The notes under the pieces are model-generated. The model made no database searches, had not been told where the DNA came from, and saw only the letters and a program-made list of their open reading frames with translations. A stretch of 64,000 bases of DNA from Acidobacteria bacterium SCN 69-37 (GTDB taxonomy: Bacteria > Acidobacteriota > Vicinamibacteria > Vicinamibacterales > SCN-69-37), in assembly GCA_001724025.1 (NCBI GenBank), contig MEDJ01000022.1:62001-126000 (forward strand). The letters are read 5' to 3'. The position numbers and the translations under genes are program-made. The stretch's first letter is position 1; each line of letters opens with the position of its first letter. This document shows, piece after piece, positions 27,996-38,948 of the stretch.

Positions 27996-28970
27996 CTACC
28001 TGGGTGCGACGTAGTCGCGGCGCGCGCGCGGCGTGAGCCCGCGGGTCGCCACCCGCACGTCGATCTTGTGGACCTTGCCGTCGCGGTCGGGCACGTCGTA
28101 GCCGAGCAGGTACTGCCGGTGCAGTTCATCGGCGACGCGGGCGAAGGCTTCCCCGAGATCGTCGGCAGGACGCAGTTCGACGTAGCCGCCGCCGGTTTCC
28201 TGCGCCACTCGGGCCAGTCCCGGGTCGGGCATGTCGGCGGCGAGCATCGACGAGAGCGCTCCCGGCCCGACTCCCATCGTCGGCGCGGTGCCGCGGCTGC
28301 GCATGCCGATCGCATAGACCATGACGTCGCGCTGTCGCGCCTCGTCGATGACCTGCACCTGGCTGACGCGCCGGCCGCCGAAGCCGAGCGACGATCCGTC
28401 ACGGCCATCGCTGAGCACGAGCACCACCCGCCGCATGTCGGACGCGTCGTCGAACTCGGCCATCGCCCTGTCGATCGCGCGCCAGAGCGGCGTCGGCGCC
28501 TCGGGATCGATCTCGGTCGGCAGCGCCGCCTCCAGCGCGGCGGCGTCATTGGTGAAGGCCGGGCTGATCGTGATGTCCGCGCCGAACGTACCGACGCGCG
28601 CCCGGTCGCCGGGCAACAGACTCGTGAACAGGCGCGTCGCCGAGGCGCGCAGCAACTCGAGGTTGCCCTGCATGCTGCCCGACACGTCGAGCATCACGAT
28701 GATCTGAATGGGCTGGGGCCGATTGTCGAAGATGACGATCGGCTGGGGCCGGCCGTTGTCGCGCACCTCGAAATCGGCCTGCGTCAGCGACGTCACGAGC
28801 CGCCCGTCCCTGTCGGTCACCGTCACGAACAGCCGGACCGTGTCGCCGGCGCTGCGGAACACCGGCTGCTGGGCGCGCCCCGCGGACGGCACGAGCCAAG
28901 CCACGGCCAGGAGCGTCAGGCAGGCACACAGGAAGCGCCGGGTCGTCGACCACGTCACGATGCCGTCCAT
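27996..28970 (-). CDS. Secreted VWFA-domain protein
   Basis: 324-aa exported protein. A signal peptide (FLCACLTLLAVAWLVPSAGRA) precedes a short beta domain (RLFVTVTDRDGRLVTSLTQADFEVRDNG, in the usual form for acidobacterial VWFA proteins), then a von Willebrand A domain with the metal site D95-V-S97-G-S99, TPLW and SDGRDG. The tail YLLGYDVPDRDGKVHKIDVRV is shared with the VWFA proteins at 60-64 kb. Likely a surface protein binding other proteins through a metal ion; function unknown. The ATG at 28970 is chosen over 26 upstream codons with no signal. Confidence 0.85.
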   Translation of the reverse strand: MDGIVTWSTTRRFLCACLTLLAVAWLVPSAGRAQQPVFRSAGDTVRLFVTVTDRDGRLVTSLTQADFEVRDNGRPQPIVIFDNRPQPIQIIVMLDVSGSMQGNLELLRASATRLFTSLLPGDRARVGTFGADITISPAFTNDAAALEAALPTEIDPEAPTPLWRAIDRAMAEFDDASDMRRVVLVLSDGRDGSSLGFGGRRVSQVQVIDEARQRDVMVYAIGMRSRGTAPTMGVGPGALSSMLAADMPDPGLARVAQETGGGYVELRPADDLGEAFARVADELHRQYLLGYDVPDRDGKVHKIDVRVATRGLTPRARRDYVAPR

Positions 28971-29568
28971 CCTACGCCAGCGGCGTCGGCGGCAGGAGAA
29001 GAAAGGCAACGGCGCCGCCGGCCGCGACGCCGCGAATGGGTGGTGCATGGCCCTGAGCCGATTGAGGCATCAGTGCAGGATGATCGTGCAGAAATCACGA
29101 TGGCGGGCAGCCGGTATGTCGAGGGAACGTTCGAGGACGTCGGCCCGGGCCATGCAGAGAGGGTGTTTGCAAGCCCCGGGCCGAAATCGTGGTCGGCGTC
29201 AGCGTAATCGATCGATGCGGGCAACCACCTGTCAGTCAATCAGTTACGCGTCGCGCTGGCGCCGCGATGCCCGGCTGGACACGCTCGTGCCGAACCCACA
29301 TCCTTGTCGATGACGCCCGATCTGCCTACGCGAACGTCGAACCTGGGTAACCGGTGGACCACACGCGGACGCGTGCGACAGGCACCGGCGCCGGGCCAAT
29401 CCGCAGCGGGCCAACAACTTTGTTGGTTCGATTGCCGTTCCTCACGGGAATATCGGCAGGTCCCCCGCCGTGCGGCGGCTGCCCACAGCCGCGGTGCGGC
29501 ATAATTCATGACGGGTTCCCGATTCACCGCCGGCACGGGCACGCCGGCCGCAGGAGCAGGAGATTTTG
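28971..29568. other. 598-bp divergent intergenic region
   Basis: No credible gene. It separates the VWFA gene (minus) from the peptide ABC operon (plus) and must hold both promoters. A CATAAT box near 29503 with no good -35, and a GGAGCAGGAGA ribosome site before 29569, are the only signals I can name. A GTTCGAT near 29426 resembles a tRNA T-loop but nothing around it folds as a tRNA. Confidence 0.5.
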
Positions 29569-31191
29569 ATGAACAGACGGATGCTGGCTGCCTGGACCCT
29601 CGTGGCCATCGCGACACTCGGCTCGACCGCCTGCGGCGGCTCCTCGACGTCCTCGGACGCCTTCGTGGTCAGCATCGGCATCGGCGAGCCCAAGTTCCTG
29701 ATCCCGAGCAGCGCCACCGAGACGAACGGCCACAACGTGCTGAGTGCGCTGTTCACGCCGCTGGTCGAGTACGACGACCAGTTCCGGCCGATCGAACTGG
29801 CCGCCGAGTCGATCACGTCGCCCGACAACAAGGTCTGGACGATCGTCCTGAAGCCGGGCTGGACGTTCCACAATGGCGAGCCGGTCACGTCCGATTCCTA
29901 CATCAACGCGTGGAACGCCGGGGCATGGGGCCCGAACGCACACGACGGCAACTACTTCTTCGACAAGATCCAGGGCTACGCGGACATGAACCCGCGCGAC
30001 GCCCGCACGGCGCCGACGGCCAGGAAGCTCACCGGCCTCGAGAAGGTCGACGACCTCACCTTCCGCGTCACGCTCACCGAGCCCTACGTCAACTTCAAGT
30101 CCATGCTCGGGTACGCCGCGTTCTTCCCGCTGCCCGACGTGGCCTTCACCGACGTGGCCGACAACGTCATCGATCCGCGCTACCAGGAAGCCCCTATCGG
30201 CCAGGGCCCGTTCCGCATGAAGGGGACATGGCAGCACGATCAGCTGATCGAAACGGAGCGCTACGAGGACTACGCGGGCGCCGCCAAGCCGCACATCGCC
30301 GGCGTGGCCTACAAGATCTACCAGCAGGTGCCGACGCAGTACCAGGATCTGCTCGCCGATCAGCTCGACGTGGTGCCGCGTCTGCCGATCGAGAACATCG
30401 GCAGCGCACGCGCCGACCTGGGCGATCGCTACCAGCAGAGCCCGGCGTCGGTCATCCAGACGCTGGCGTTCCCGACCTTCGACAAGCACTTCGCCGACGT
30501 GCGCATCCGGCGGGCGATCTCGATGGCCATCGATCGCGACGAGATCGCGAGCAAGGTCTTCCTCGACGCGCAGAAGCCGCTGCGCTCGTTCGTCTCACCC
30601 GTCGTACCCGGGTACCGCGGGAACACGTGCGGTGAGTGGTGCGTGTTCGATCCGCAGAAGGCGAAGGCCCTCTTCGAGCAGGCCGGCGGTGCCAAGGCCG
30701 TTGGCGGACGCGTCGAGATCGCCTACAACGTCGACGGCGGGCACAAGCCGTGGATCGATGCGACGTGCAACCAGATCCGCGCCAACCTCGGGGTCGAGTG
30801 CCTCGGCAACCCGCAGCCGAAGTTTGCCGAGATGCTCACGAAGGTCGAGAAGAAGCAGCCGGTCGGCATGTTCCGCATGGGCTGGGTCTTCGACTATCCC
30901 GCCATGGAGAACTACCTCGGCCCGCTCTACACCACCTACGGATCGTCGAACTACTACGGCTACAGCAACCCGGACTTCGACAGGCTCGTGGCCCAGGGCG
31001 ACCGCGCGGCCACGCCCGAGGAGGCGACGACGTTCTATCAGCGGGCGGAGGACATCCTCGCGCGCGACCTGCCCATGCTGCCGCTGCGCTACGAACCGAA
31101 CAACTTCGGGTACTCGACGCGCGTGACCAACGTGCACCTCGACCTGTTCAACCTCGTCGACCTCTTCCGGATCGAGGCCAGCGCGCGGTAA
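29569..31191 (+). CDS. Peptide ABC transporter, substrate-binding lipoprotein
   Basis: 540-aa SBP_bac_5 (OppA/DppA) binding protein. It begins with a lipoprotein signal whose lipobox STAC places the lipidated Cys at residue 22, followed by a Gly/Ser linker. Family blocks include TIVLKPGWTFHNGEPVTSDSY, RRAISMAIDRDEIA and a C-terminal LPLRYEPNNFGYS. A ribosome site (GGAGCAGGAGA) precedes the ATG at 29569. First gene of a five-gene operon. Its ligand is probably oligopeptides, by family. Confidence 0.93.
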   Translation: MNRRMLAAWTLVAIATLGSTACGGSSTSSDAFVVSIGIGEPKFLIPSSATETNGHNVLSALFTPLVEYDDQFRPIELAAESITSPDNKVWTIVLKPGWTFHNGEPVTSDSYINAWNAGAWGPNAHDGNYFFDKIQGYADMNPRDARTAPTARKLTGLEKVDDLTFRVTLTEPYVNFKSMLGYAAFFPLPDVAFTDVADNVIDPRYQEAPIGQGPFRMKGTWQHDQLIETERYEDYAGAAKPHIAGVAYKIYQQVPTQYQDLLADQLDVVPRLPIENIGSARADLGDRYQQSPASVIQTLAFPTFDKHFADVRIRRAISMAIDRDEIASKVFLDAQKPLRSFVSPVVPGYRGNTCGEWCVFDPQKAKALFEQAGGAKAVGGRVEIAYNVDGGHKPWIDATCNQIRANLGVECLGNPQPKFAEMLTKVEKKQPVGMFRMGWVFDYPAMENYLGPLYTTYGSSNYYGYSNPDFDRLVAQGDRAATPEEATTFYQRAEDILARDLPMLPLRYEPNNFGYSTRVTNVHLDLFNLVDLFRIEASAR

Positions 31192-31224
31192 CCGGCGGGT
31201 CACGACGACCGGATTCCTCCCCCG

Positions 31225-32151
31225 ATGTCCCGCTTCGTCCTCCGCCGCCTGCTGCAGTCGGTGCTGACCTTCTTCGGCGCGACGCTGATCATCTACGCGC
31301 TGATGTTCAGCGTCACCACCGACCCGCTCCAGGCGCTGGCCGGCGAACGGCCGCTCAGCCCGAGCCAGCGCGCGCAACTGACGGCGCAGTACCACCTCGA
31401 CGAACCGTTTCTCGTCCAGTACGGCTACTACATGCGCGGCCTGCTGACCGGCGACATGGGACGCACCATCACGGGCCGCCAGATCACCGACGTGCTCGCC
31501 GAAGCCTGGCCCCGCACGCTCCAGCTCACCGCCATCACGATGCTCATCGTCATCGTGTTCGGCGTGACCGGTGGCGTGTTCGCCGGGCTCAGACGCGGCG
31601 GCGTCTTCGACCAGACCACGCTGGCCATCACGCTCATCGTCATCGGCACGCCGGTGTTCGTGCTGGGCACCGTGTTCCAGACGGTGTTCGCCGTGGAACT
31701 GGGCTGGTTCCGCCCGAGCTTCGCTCCCGAACTCGGCATCGCCACGTACGTGCTGCCCGCCATCGTCATCGGCCTGCTGTCGCTCGCCACCACCATGCGA
31801 CTCACGCGGACGTCGGTGGCCGAGAACCTGCGCGCCGATTACGTGCGCACCGCCAATGCGAAGGGTCTCACGCGGAACCGCGTGGTGGGCGTGCACGTAC
31901 TGCGCAACTCGCTGATTCCCGTCATCACGTTCCTGGCGACCGAGCTCGGCGGGCTCATGAGCGGCGCGATGGTGACCGAGGGCATCTTCAACATCCCCGG
32001 CGTGGGCGGCCGGCTCTTCCAGGGCATCCGGCTCGAGGACGGGCCGCTCGTCGTGACGATCGTCAGCCTGATCATCCTGATCTACCTCGTCAGCAACCTG
32101 GTGGTCGACGTGCTCTACGCCGTGCTCGATCCGAGGATCCGCCATGAGTGA
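31225..32151 (+). CDS. Peptide ABC transporter permease (DppB/OppB type)
   Basis: 308-aa inner-membrane permease with about six membrane helices. Starts FVLRRLLQSVLTFFGATLIIYALMF as in DppB/OppB; the cytoplasmic coupling loop has RTANAKGLTRNRVVG and the closing part GAMVTEGIFNIPGVGGRLFQGI. Starts 33 bp after the binding protein and overlaps the next permease by 8 bp, so production is coupled. Confidence 0.94.
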   Translation: MSRFVLRRLLQSVLTFFGATLIIYALMFSVTTDPLQALAGERPLSPSQRAQLTAQYHLDEPFLVQYGYYMRGLLTGDMGRTITGRQITDVLAEAWPRTLQLTAITMLIVIVFGVTGGVFAGLRRGGVFDQTTLAITLIVIGTPVFVLGTVFQTVFAVELGWFRPSFAPELGIATYVLPAIVIGLLSLATTMRLTRTSVAENLRADYVRTANAKGLTRNRVVGVHVLRNSLIPVITFLATELGGLMSGAMVTEGIFNIPGVGGRLFQGIRLEDGPLVVTIVSLIILIYLVSNLVVDVLYAVLDPRIRHE

Positions 32152-33049
32152 GCCGGCCGTGGTCATCCCCGGGGCCGAAGACGAGGCCGTCGCCGCACCG
32201 CGGAGCCTCACGGGCGACGCGTGGTACGACCTGCGCCGCCGGCCCGTATTCTGGATCGCCAGCGCCATCGTGCTCCTGATGGTGATGCTGGCCGTGGCGC
32301 CGGGCCTCTTCAGCTCGGTCGATGCCCGCGTGGCGCCGTGCTCGCTCACCGATTCGCTGCGCCCGCCCGACGCGTCGCACTGGTTCGGCTTCGACAAGCA
32401 GGGGTGCGATGTCTATGCGCGCGTCGTCTACGGAGCCCGCTCCTCGGTGATCGTCGGCGTCTTCTCGACCCTGATCGCCGGCGTGGTCGCGCTCGTGGTC
32501 GGCATGATTGCCGGGTTCTACGGTCGCTGGATCGACGCGGGGCTGGCGCGCGTCGTCGATGTCTTCCTCGGCATCCCGCCGCTGCTCGGCGCCATCGTCA
32601 TGGCCAAGGCGCTGTCGGGCCAGGACCTGGGCATCTGGCCGATCGTGATTGCGCTCGGGCTGCTGGGCTGGCCGGCCACCGCGCGGATCGTGCGATCGTC
32701 GGTGATTGCCGCGCGCGGCCAGGACTACGTCAACGCCGCCCGCATCCTGGGGGCCGGCAACCTGCGGCTGATGCTCAGGCACATCCTGCCGAACGCGATG
32801 GCCCCGATGATCGTGGTCCTGATGATCCTCCTCGGCCAGTTCATCGCGTACGAAGCCACGCTCTCGTTCCTCGGCGTGGGGCCGCGCAACACGGTGTCGT
32901 GGGGCGTCGACATCGCCGAAGCGCAGCGCTGGATTCGCGAGGCGTCGTTTCCCCTGCTGTTCCCGGCCGGCTTCCTGACGGCCACGGTCCTCGCGTTCAT
33001 CATGCTCGGCGACGCCGTCCGCGACGCGTTCGATCCGAGGCTCAGGTGA
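32144..33049 (+). CDS. Peptide ABC transporter permease (DppC/OppC type)
   Basis: 301-aa partner permease. The N-terminal cytoplasmic segment (about 40 residues) precedes helix 1 (FWIASAIVLLMVMLAVAPGLF); the core carries the DppC-type HWFGFDKQGCDVYARVVYGAR block and the coupling helix NAARILGAGNLRLMLRHILPN. The insertion with CSLTDSLRPPD and GCD adds two cysteines in the first periplasmic loop, which is unusual and may form a disulfide. ATG at 32144 inside the end of the previous gene. Confidence 0.94.
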   Translation: MSEPAVVIPGAEDEAVAAPRSLTGDAWYDLRRRPVFWIASAIVLLMVMLAVAPGLFSSVDARVAPCSLTDSLRPPDASHWFGFDKQGCDVYARVVYGARSSVIVGVFSTLIAGVVALVVGMIAGFYGRWIDAGLARVVDVFLGIPPLLGAIVMAKALSGQDLGIWPIVIALGLLGWPATARIVRSSVIAARGQDYVNAARILGAGNLRLMLRHILPNAMAPMIVVLMILLGQFIAYEATLSFLGVGPRNTVSWGVDIAEAQRWIREASFPLLFPAGFLTATVLAFIMLGDAVRDAFDPRLR

Positions 33050-33056
33050 TCGGGCG

Positions 33057-34098
<1,042 letters not shown>

Positions 34099-34112
<14 letters not shown>

Positions 34113-35115
34113 TCGCACGACGGCGGATCCGCTGCTGCGCGTCGACGGGCTCGTGAAGCACTTCCCGCTGACCCGCGGCGTGATCTTCAAGCGGCATATC
34201 GGCGACGTGAAGGCCGTCGACGGCGTCAGCCTCGATCTCGCCCGCGGCGAGACGCTGGGCATCGTCGGCGAATCGGGCTGCGGCAAATCGACGCTCGCGA
34301 AGCTGCTCGTGCGGCTCGAACGACCGACAGCCGGCCGCGCGCTGTTCGAGGGCCGGAACATCTTCGATCTCGAGGGCGGCGACCTGCGGCGACTGCGGCG
34401 GAACCTGCAGATGGTGCTGCAGGACCCCTATACGTCACTCAATCCGCGCATGACGGTGGGCGACATCGTCGGCGAACCGTTCGAGATCCACCCGGAGGTG
34501 GCGCCGAGATCCTCGCGCCGGGCGCGCGTACAGGAACTGCTCGATCTCGTCGGCCTCAACCCCGAGCACATCAACCGGTATCCGCACCAGTTCTCGGGCG
34601 GCCAGCGGCAGCGGATCGGCATCGCCCGCGCCCTGGCACTCAAGCCGCAGGTGATCATCTGCGACGAGCCGGTCTCCGCCCTCGACGTGTCGATCCAGGC
34701 GCAGGTCATCAACCTGCTCGAGGATCTGCAGACTGAACTGGGACTCTCCTACATCTTCATCGCACACGATCTCTCGGTGGTGCGGCACATCTCGGACCGC
34801 GTGGCGGTGATGTACCTCGGCCGGATCGTGGAGATCGGCACGGGCGACGACATCTACGACAGGGCCACGCACCCGTACACGCAGGCGCTCCTGTCGGCCG
34901 TGCCGGTCCCCGATCCGCGCGCCCGCGGTACGCGACGCGTAATCCGGCTCGAGGGAGACGTGCCGTCGCCGGCCAACCCGCCCTCGGGCTGCCGCTTCCG
35001 GACGCGCTGCTGGAAGGCGCAGGACGTGTGCGCCGTCGAAGAGCCCGCCCTCGCTGTTCGATCATCTGACGGCGGTCACCTCTCCGCGTGTCATTTCGCG
35101 GAGCCGCTGGCGTAG
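34099..35115 (+). CDS. Peptide ABC transporter ATPase (DppF/OppF type)
   Basis: 338-aa second ATPase of the importer. Walker [10 protein letters not shown], signature FSGGQRQR, Walker [25 protein letters not shown] with the switch His, and the C-terminal [15 protein letters not shown] cysteine block. The ATG at 34099 overlaps the end of the DppD-type gene by 14 bp; the longer open frame upstream is inside that gene. It closes the operon, which is complete (binding protein, two permeases, two ATPases). Confidence 0.95.
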
Positions 35116-35175
35116 GAGGTTGCTCTGCCTGCTGGCCTCGACCTTCTGGCTTGGGAGCCTGCGCATTTCAGCAGC
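35115..35175. repeat. Second copy of the dispersed element found at 25996
   Basis: GGAGGTTGCT followed after a shorter middle by CCTTCTGGCTTGGGAGCCTGC and TTTCAGCAGC. The right-hand 30 bp matches the copy at 25996 at all but about three positions; the left arm lost the GAAAAG part, so the inverted ends are incomplete. It begins at the stop codon of the ABC ATPase gene. Confidence 0.55.
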
Positions 35176-35359
35176 TTCGGCCAACCTCTTCGACGAGGAA
35201 CGCTCCCGCGATCGTGAGCGTCCGCCCGCGAGCGCGCGTGCAGTGAATCGCCTGTCTGGTGGATTGGAGGAACTCGTGGCCGCATGATCAGTGTCGCGCA
35301 CGTGCCGTCTCACTTCAAGACTGTTTGTTGGCCGGAGGGATCGGTATCATCGCCGGCCC

Positions 35360-36988
35360 ATGTCGATGCCCACGCACCGGAACGCGACGCACGTCCGCTC
35401 GTCGATCGCGCAGGCCGTCACGCAGCTGCCGCCCGAGACACTGCATCAGATCGTGAAGCACTGCGGGATCGAGGCCTGCGGCGATCTCCTGACGCTGGCC
35501 ACGCCCTCGCAACTCACGGCGGTCCTCGACCTCGACCTCTGGCACGGCGCACATCCCGGTGCTGACGCGCACTTCGACGTCGACCGCTTCGGGACGTGGC
35601 TCGAGGTCCTCGTGGACGCCGGCGACGACGTGGCCGCGCGCACGGTCGCGGCGCTCGACGCCTCGCTGACGATCGCCGGCCTGTCGCGCTATGTGCGGAT
35701 TTTCGATCCGGGCACGTTCGAGCCCACAGCGCAGAGCGACGACGAGCCGATGGATCGCCACGAGATGATGCATGCCGGCACGAGCCGCGACATGCCCGAG
35801 TGCGAGATTGGCGGCTACCTGGTGCGTGCGCGACGCGCCGACACGTGGGACGCCATCCTCGCGCTGCTGGCGGCGCTCGACACGAACCACGCGGACGATT
35901 TCCACGCCATCATGCAGGGCTGCCGCCGTCTCTCTCACTCGCGGCCGGAAGTCGACGGCCTCGACGATCTGCTGCAGGCGCCTGAGCAATCGCTGCACGA
36001 TCTCGCTGTGGACCGCGAGCACCGGCACGCCGAGCGCGGCTTCGTCACACCAGCCGATGCACGCGCTTTCCTGGAGGCCGCCCGGCACGTGGACCTCGCG
36101 GTCACTCCGGCCACGACGTCGGACGTGTCGGCGGCCGCAATGCTGGCCGGGGCCTGGCTCCATGTGGCAGACGGGACGGCGGCAGGCGGGCCCGACGCGC
36201 GTCAGGTGCCGACACAGGGCGCCGACCATCCCCCGGCTCCTGTCGACACGATCGTCGGGCAACTGATCAATGCGGGCGTGGTGCCCGACCGGCAGCGGCG
36301 CCTGCTCCGCGCCGCTGCCGACGTCGATGACACGGCGACGAATGATCTCCCGCTGCTGAAGCGGTTGATGACGCACGTGCGGCATCGCGTACCGGCGGCG
36401 TTCGAAGCGCGCAGCCACGAACTGGTGTTTCTCACCAACGCGCTGATGGCCGGATGCGCTGTGCAGTCACGGCCGTTCACGCCGCAGGAAGCCTCCGAGG
36501 CCGCAGCGAGCGTCTGTCACCTCGGACTCGAGTGCTGGTCGCCGCGCGGGCCGCTGCCCGACGCGTTTCTGGCCGATCACGATCTGATAGCGGTCTTCGA
36601 GGTCGGCTGGTCGGTGCTGCACCGCGACGTCAGCCTGTTCGTGGCCGATCGCCTCCTGGCCGTCGTGGACGAGATCCACACGCGTGACGTCGACACCCGT
36701 CGCGGCCTGGGTGAGCTGGCACGTCGGCTCGCAACGGATCGCCGGGCGGGGACGCCGTGGCTGGCACGCGGGGCCACGGACGTGCTCGCCACGCTGGACG
36801 TGACCGCGTGGATGGCCGTGCGCGGGCTGCTCGACGAGTGTCCGATCCTGCCCGCGGCACTCACGGCCATTCTCGAGCGCCGCATCAGGTCGGTGAGCCC
36901 CACGGCGTTCCGGTTCATCTCGACAAGGGCACAGATTGGCGACGTGCGGGTGTTCATGCGCGCGCTGCCGCGCCTGCTGGCGGGATGA
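35360..36988 (+). CDS. DUF6178-like protein
   Basis: 542-aa soluble, helix-rich protein. The start (IAQAVTQLPPETLHQIVKHCG), a central LDLDLWHGAHPGADAHFDVDRFGTWLEVLVDAG-type region (quoted in part) and repeated short helices with Leu/Ala-Asp patterns recall DUF6178 proteins of delta-proteobacteria. No enzymatic motif or membrane segment is visible. The ATG at 35360 is preceded by TATCAT nine bases before it, a possible -10 box. The function is unknown, and the family call is from memory of its pattern, so moderate. Confidence 0.6.
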   Translation: MSMPTHRNATHVRSSIAQAVTQLPPETLHQIVKHCGIEACGDLLTLATPSQLTAVLDLDLWHGAHPGADAHFDVDRFGTWLEVLVDAGDDVAARTVAALDASLTIAGLSRYVRIFDPGTFEPTAQSDDEPMDRHEMMHAGTSRDMPECEIGGYLVRARRADTWDAILALLAALDTNHADDFHAIMQGCRRLSHSRPEVDGLDDLLQAPEQSLHDLAVDREHRHAERGFVTPADARAFLEAARHVDLAVTPATTSDVSAAAMLAGAWLHVADGTAAGGPDARQVPTQGADHPPAPVDTIVGQLINAGVVPDRQRRLLRAAADVDDTATNDLPLLKRLMTHVRHRVPAAFEARSHELVFLTNALMAGCAVQSRPFTPQEASEAAASVCHLGLECWSPRGPLPDAFLADHDLIAVFEVGWSVLHRDVSLFVADRLLAVVDEIHTRDVDTRRGLGELARRLATDRRAGTPWLARGATDVLATLDVTAWMAVRGLLDECPILPAALTAILERRIRSVSPTAFRFISTRAQIGDVRVFMRALPRLLAG

Positions 36989-36996
36989 CGCCCGGT

Positions 36997-37920
36997 CTAC
37001 GGGGCAGCCGCCGTCGGCGCCACGGCCTGTGGCACCGTGTCCTGCATCAGTTCGTCCTCGTCGACGTTTTCTTCGATGTCGACGCGGAACTTGCGGACGT
37101 TGTTGTACACGGCGCGGCCGAAGATGTGGGCGAGTTGGCGGCCCATCCCGTCGGTGAACTCGTACGTCTCTTCCATCTGCCTCGGCAGCCAGAGGCCGAG
37201 GTCGTCCGACTCGCTGTACTCGACCTCGATGAGTGCCTGCACGTTGGTCGTCCCCCGCCGGCTGTTGATCTCGAGTTCGCTTCGCAGCACGCGGCCGGTG
37301 CCGGGCTCGATCCAGAAACGGCCGCGCGCCGGCGCGTTGTCGACCGATCCGATCAGCCGCGGTGTGGCCTGTTCCTCGAAACGGACGATGAGCACGCGGT
37401 GTCCCGCAACCGAGTCGAGCGACTCGCGACGGAAGCGCGATCGCGACTGGTTTTCCGCGCGCAGGTACATCAGCGCCGCCATCGGCAGGTTCAACGTGCG
37501 CGCGAACTGCACGCCCACGGGAGTCAGGTTGTGCCGCGCGCCTTCCTGGGCGATGCGTTGCGCCTGTGCCAGCCCGTCGGCACTCGGATGGGCAAACAGT
37601 TCGACCACCCGATCCTGGCGATCGGGAATCTCGGTGCCGTCCACCACGTACACGTCGCGGAACTCGACCCAGCCGAACTGCGGATCCGCCATGATCGCGA
37701 GATCGGACACGAGCTCACGCGCCGAGACCACGCGCCCCTGTGCCTGCTGGAGATAGCGTTCCTCGAGCACGACGCCCGACGCCTGGTCGCCAAACACGCG
37801 CAGATATTGCGCGGCGTCGGCGATCGCCTGCTCGACAGCCGATTGGGCAGGCAGCGACGCCGCGAGCACCGGGAGGCTGGCCAGCACGATCAGGGGGGCG
37901 ATCAGGCGGCGAGACGTCAT
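36997..37920 (-). CDS. Secreted hypothetical protein, 307 aa
   Basis: Exported by a signal peptide (LIAPLIVLASLPVLAASLPAQS). The mature part begins with a helical segment (AVEQAIADAAQYLRVFGDQASGVVLEERYLQQ) and continues as beta strands (VLIVRFEEQATPRLIGSV, GRFWIEPGTGRVLRSELEI, LIEVEYSESDDLGLWLPRQMEETYEF). This resembles acidobacterial outer-membrane lipoprotein-sorting-like folds without a lipobox. No catalytic residues can be named. ATG at 37920. It is convergent with the DUF6178-like gene, 8 bp apart. Confidence 0.7.
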   Translation of the reverse strand: MTSRRLIAPLIVLASLPVLAASLPAQSAVEQAIADAAQYLRVFGDQASGVVLEERYLQQAQGRVVSARELVSDLAIMADPQFGWVEFRDVYVVDGTEIPDRQDRVVELFAHPSADGLAQAQRIAQEGARHNLTPVGVQFARTLNLPMAALMYLRAENQSRSRFRRESLDSVAGHRVLIVRFEEQATPRLIGSVDNAPARGRFWIEPGTGRVLRSELEINSRRGTTNVQALIEVEYSESDDLGLWLPRQMEETYEFTDGMGRQLAHIFGRAVYNNVRKFRVDIEENVDEDELMQDTVPQAVAPTAAAP

Positions 37921-38166
37921 GTCTGTGGACGATCGCGCCCATGCTACAGCGTTTCGGCGGTGCGAAACACGCCGGAGACGGGAAACGGCTCGCCCCTCAT
38001 GACGACGCCGGCCGCACGACAGACGACGAGAACGGGCGATCAGGGTATGGATCGGGGCCAGACGAACGGGCAGGTGGGGTGGCGGGAGCCCCGCCGGAGC
38101 GGACACGAAGCCGGACGCCGCGCGTGTGCGGCGGGGAGGGGACTCCGACTCCGTGCCTGGGCCGCG

Positions 38167-38562
38167 TTACTGCTGCGGCGCGGGCGCCGGCGCGGGCTGC
38201 TCAGCGCGCGCCTGGATGTCGATCTTCGTCGCCACGTTCGACTCGCCCTCGACCTTGTACTGCACCGTCACGCGCGTGCCCGTCATTGTCGACAGCCCCT
38301 CGACGTCGCGGCCCGCGCCCGTGATCTCCGTCTCGTCCGTGAAGCGGAACTGCTGTTCCTTTTCGTCGGCCCGGACCGTGATCATCTTGGCGTCGGCATC
38401 GACGCGGAGCAGTTCGCCTTCGACCGACGCCGCCTGCGCCTGGGGCGCCGGTGCCGGCTGCTGCTGCTCGGCGGGCTGAGGCGCCTCCTGCGCCATCAGT
38501 GGTGATGCACTCAGTGCCACAACGACAGCGGCGGGAATGAACATGCGGGTGGTGAACGTCAT
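38167..38562 (-). CDS. Small secreted beta-barrel-like protein, 131 aa
   Basis: Signal peptide (MFIPAAVVVALSASPLMA), a Gln/Ala/Pro-rich linker, one compact beta domain of about 70 residues (VEGELLRVDADAKMITVRADEKEQQFRF... VTVQYKVEGESNVATKIDI) and a Pro/Ala tail. The domain reads like a five-stranded OB or YdeI-type fold common in periplasmic proteins. A strong ribosome site AGGAGG sits 7 bp before the ATG at 38562, which fixes the start despite a much longer open frame. Function unknown. Confidence 0.75.
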   Translation of the reverse strand: MTFTTRMFIPAAVVVALSASPLMAQEAPQPAEQQQPAPAPQAQAASVEGELLRVDADAKMITVRADEKEQQFRFTDETEITGAGRDVEGLSTMTGTRVTVQYKVEGESNVATKIDIQARAEQPAPAPAPQQ

Positions 38563-38948
38563 CTGATGCCTCCTGAGCATGATGTTCGCGATGGGGGAGC
38601 ACATCACGGAACGCTTGCCCTTTCTCAGAGCGAATCGCGTGCCAACCCCTATTACGCACGTCAGTCCGCCCCTGCGGCCGGAATTCCCGCGTATATGGCA
38701 GAGGGCGGCCACGTTCAGGCACGAATTGCCCACTGCGTGAAGTTTCTCCACTCCCGGCCCCCCGTTACCGCAGCGAAGCCCCGGTTGCGCAGGACCGCCA
38801 GGGTCAGGCGGGGATGGACCGGGTCCGGGCCTGACGAGGAGCGTGCAATCGGGCGAAAGGCTGCTAGAATACCGACTTTGGACAATCAGGGACAGACTCA
38901 CGTCCCTGCGGCGCCCACATCGGGTAAGCATCGCTGAGTCGGACTGGA
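38563..38948. other. 386-bp divergent intergenic region
   Basis: No gene seen. It separates the small secreted protein gene (minus) from the metallopeptidase gene (plus). A TAGAAT box at 38865-38870 on the plus strand, about 78 bp before the downstream ATG, is a possible -10 without a good -35. Confidence 0.4.

Noticed and set aside
29415-29445. tRNA
   Set aside because: GTTCGAT resembles a T-loop, but no acceptor, D or anticodon stem can be formed around it.
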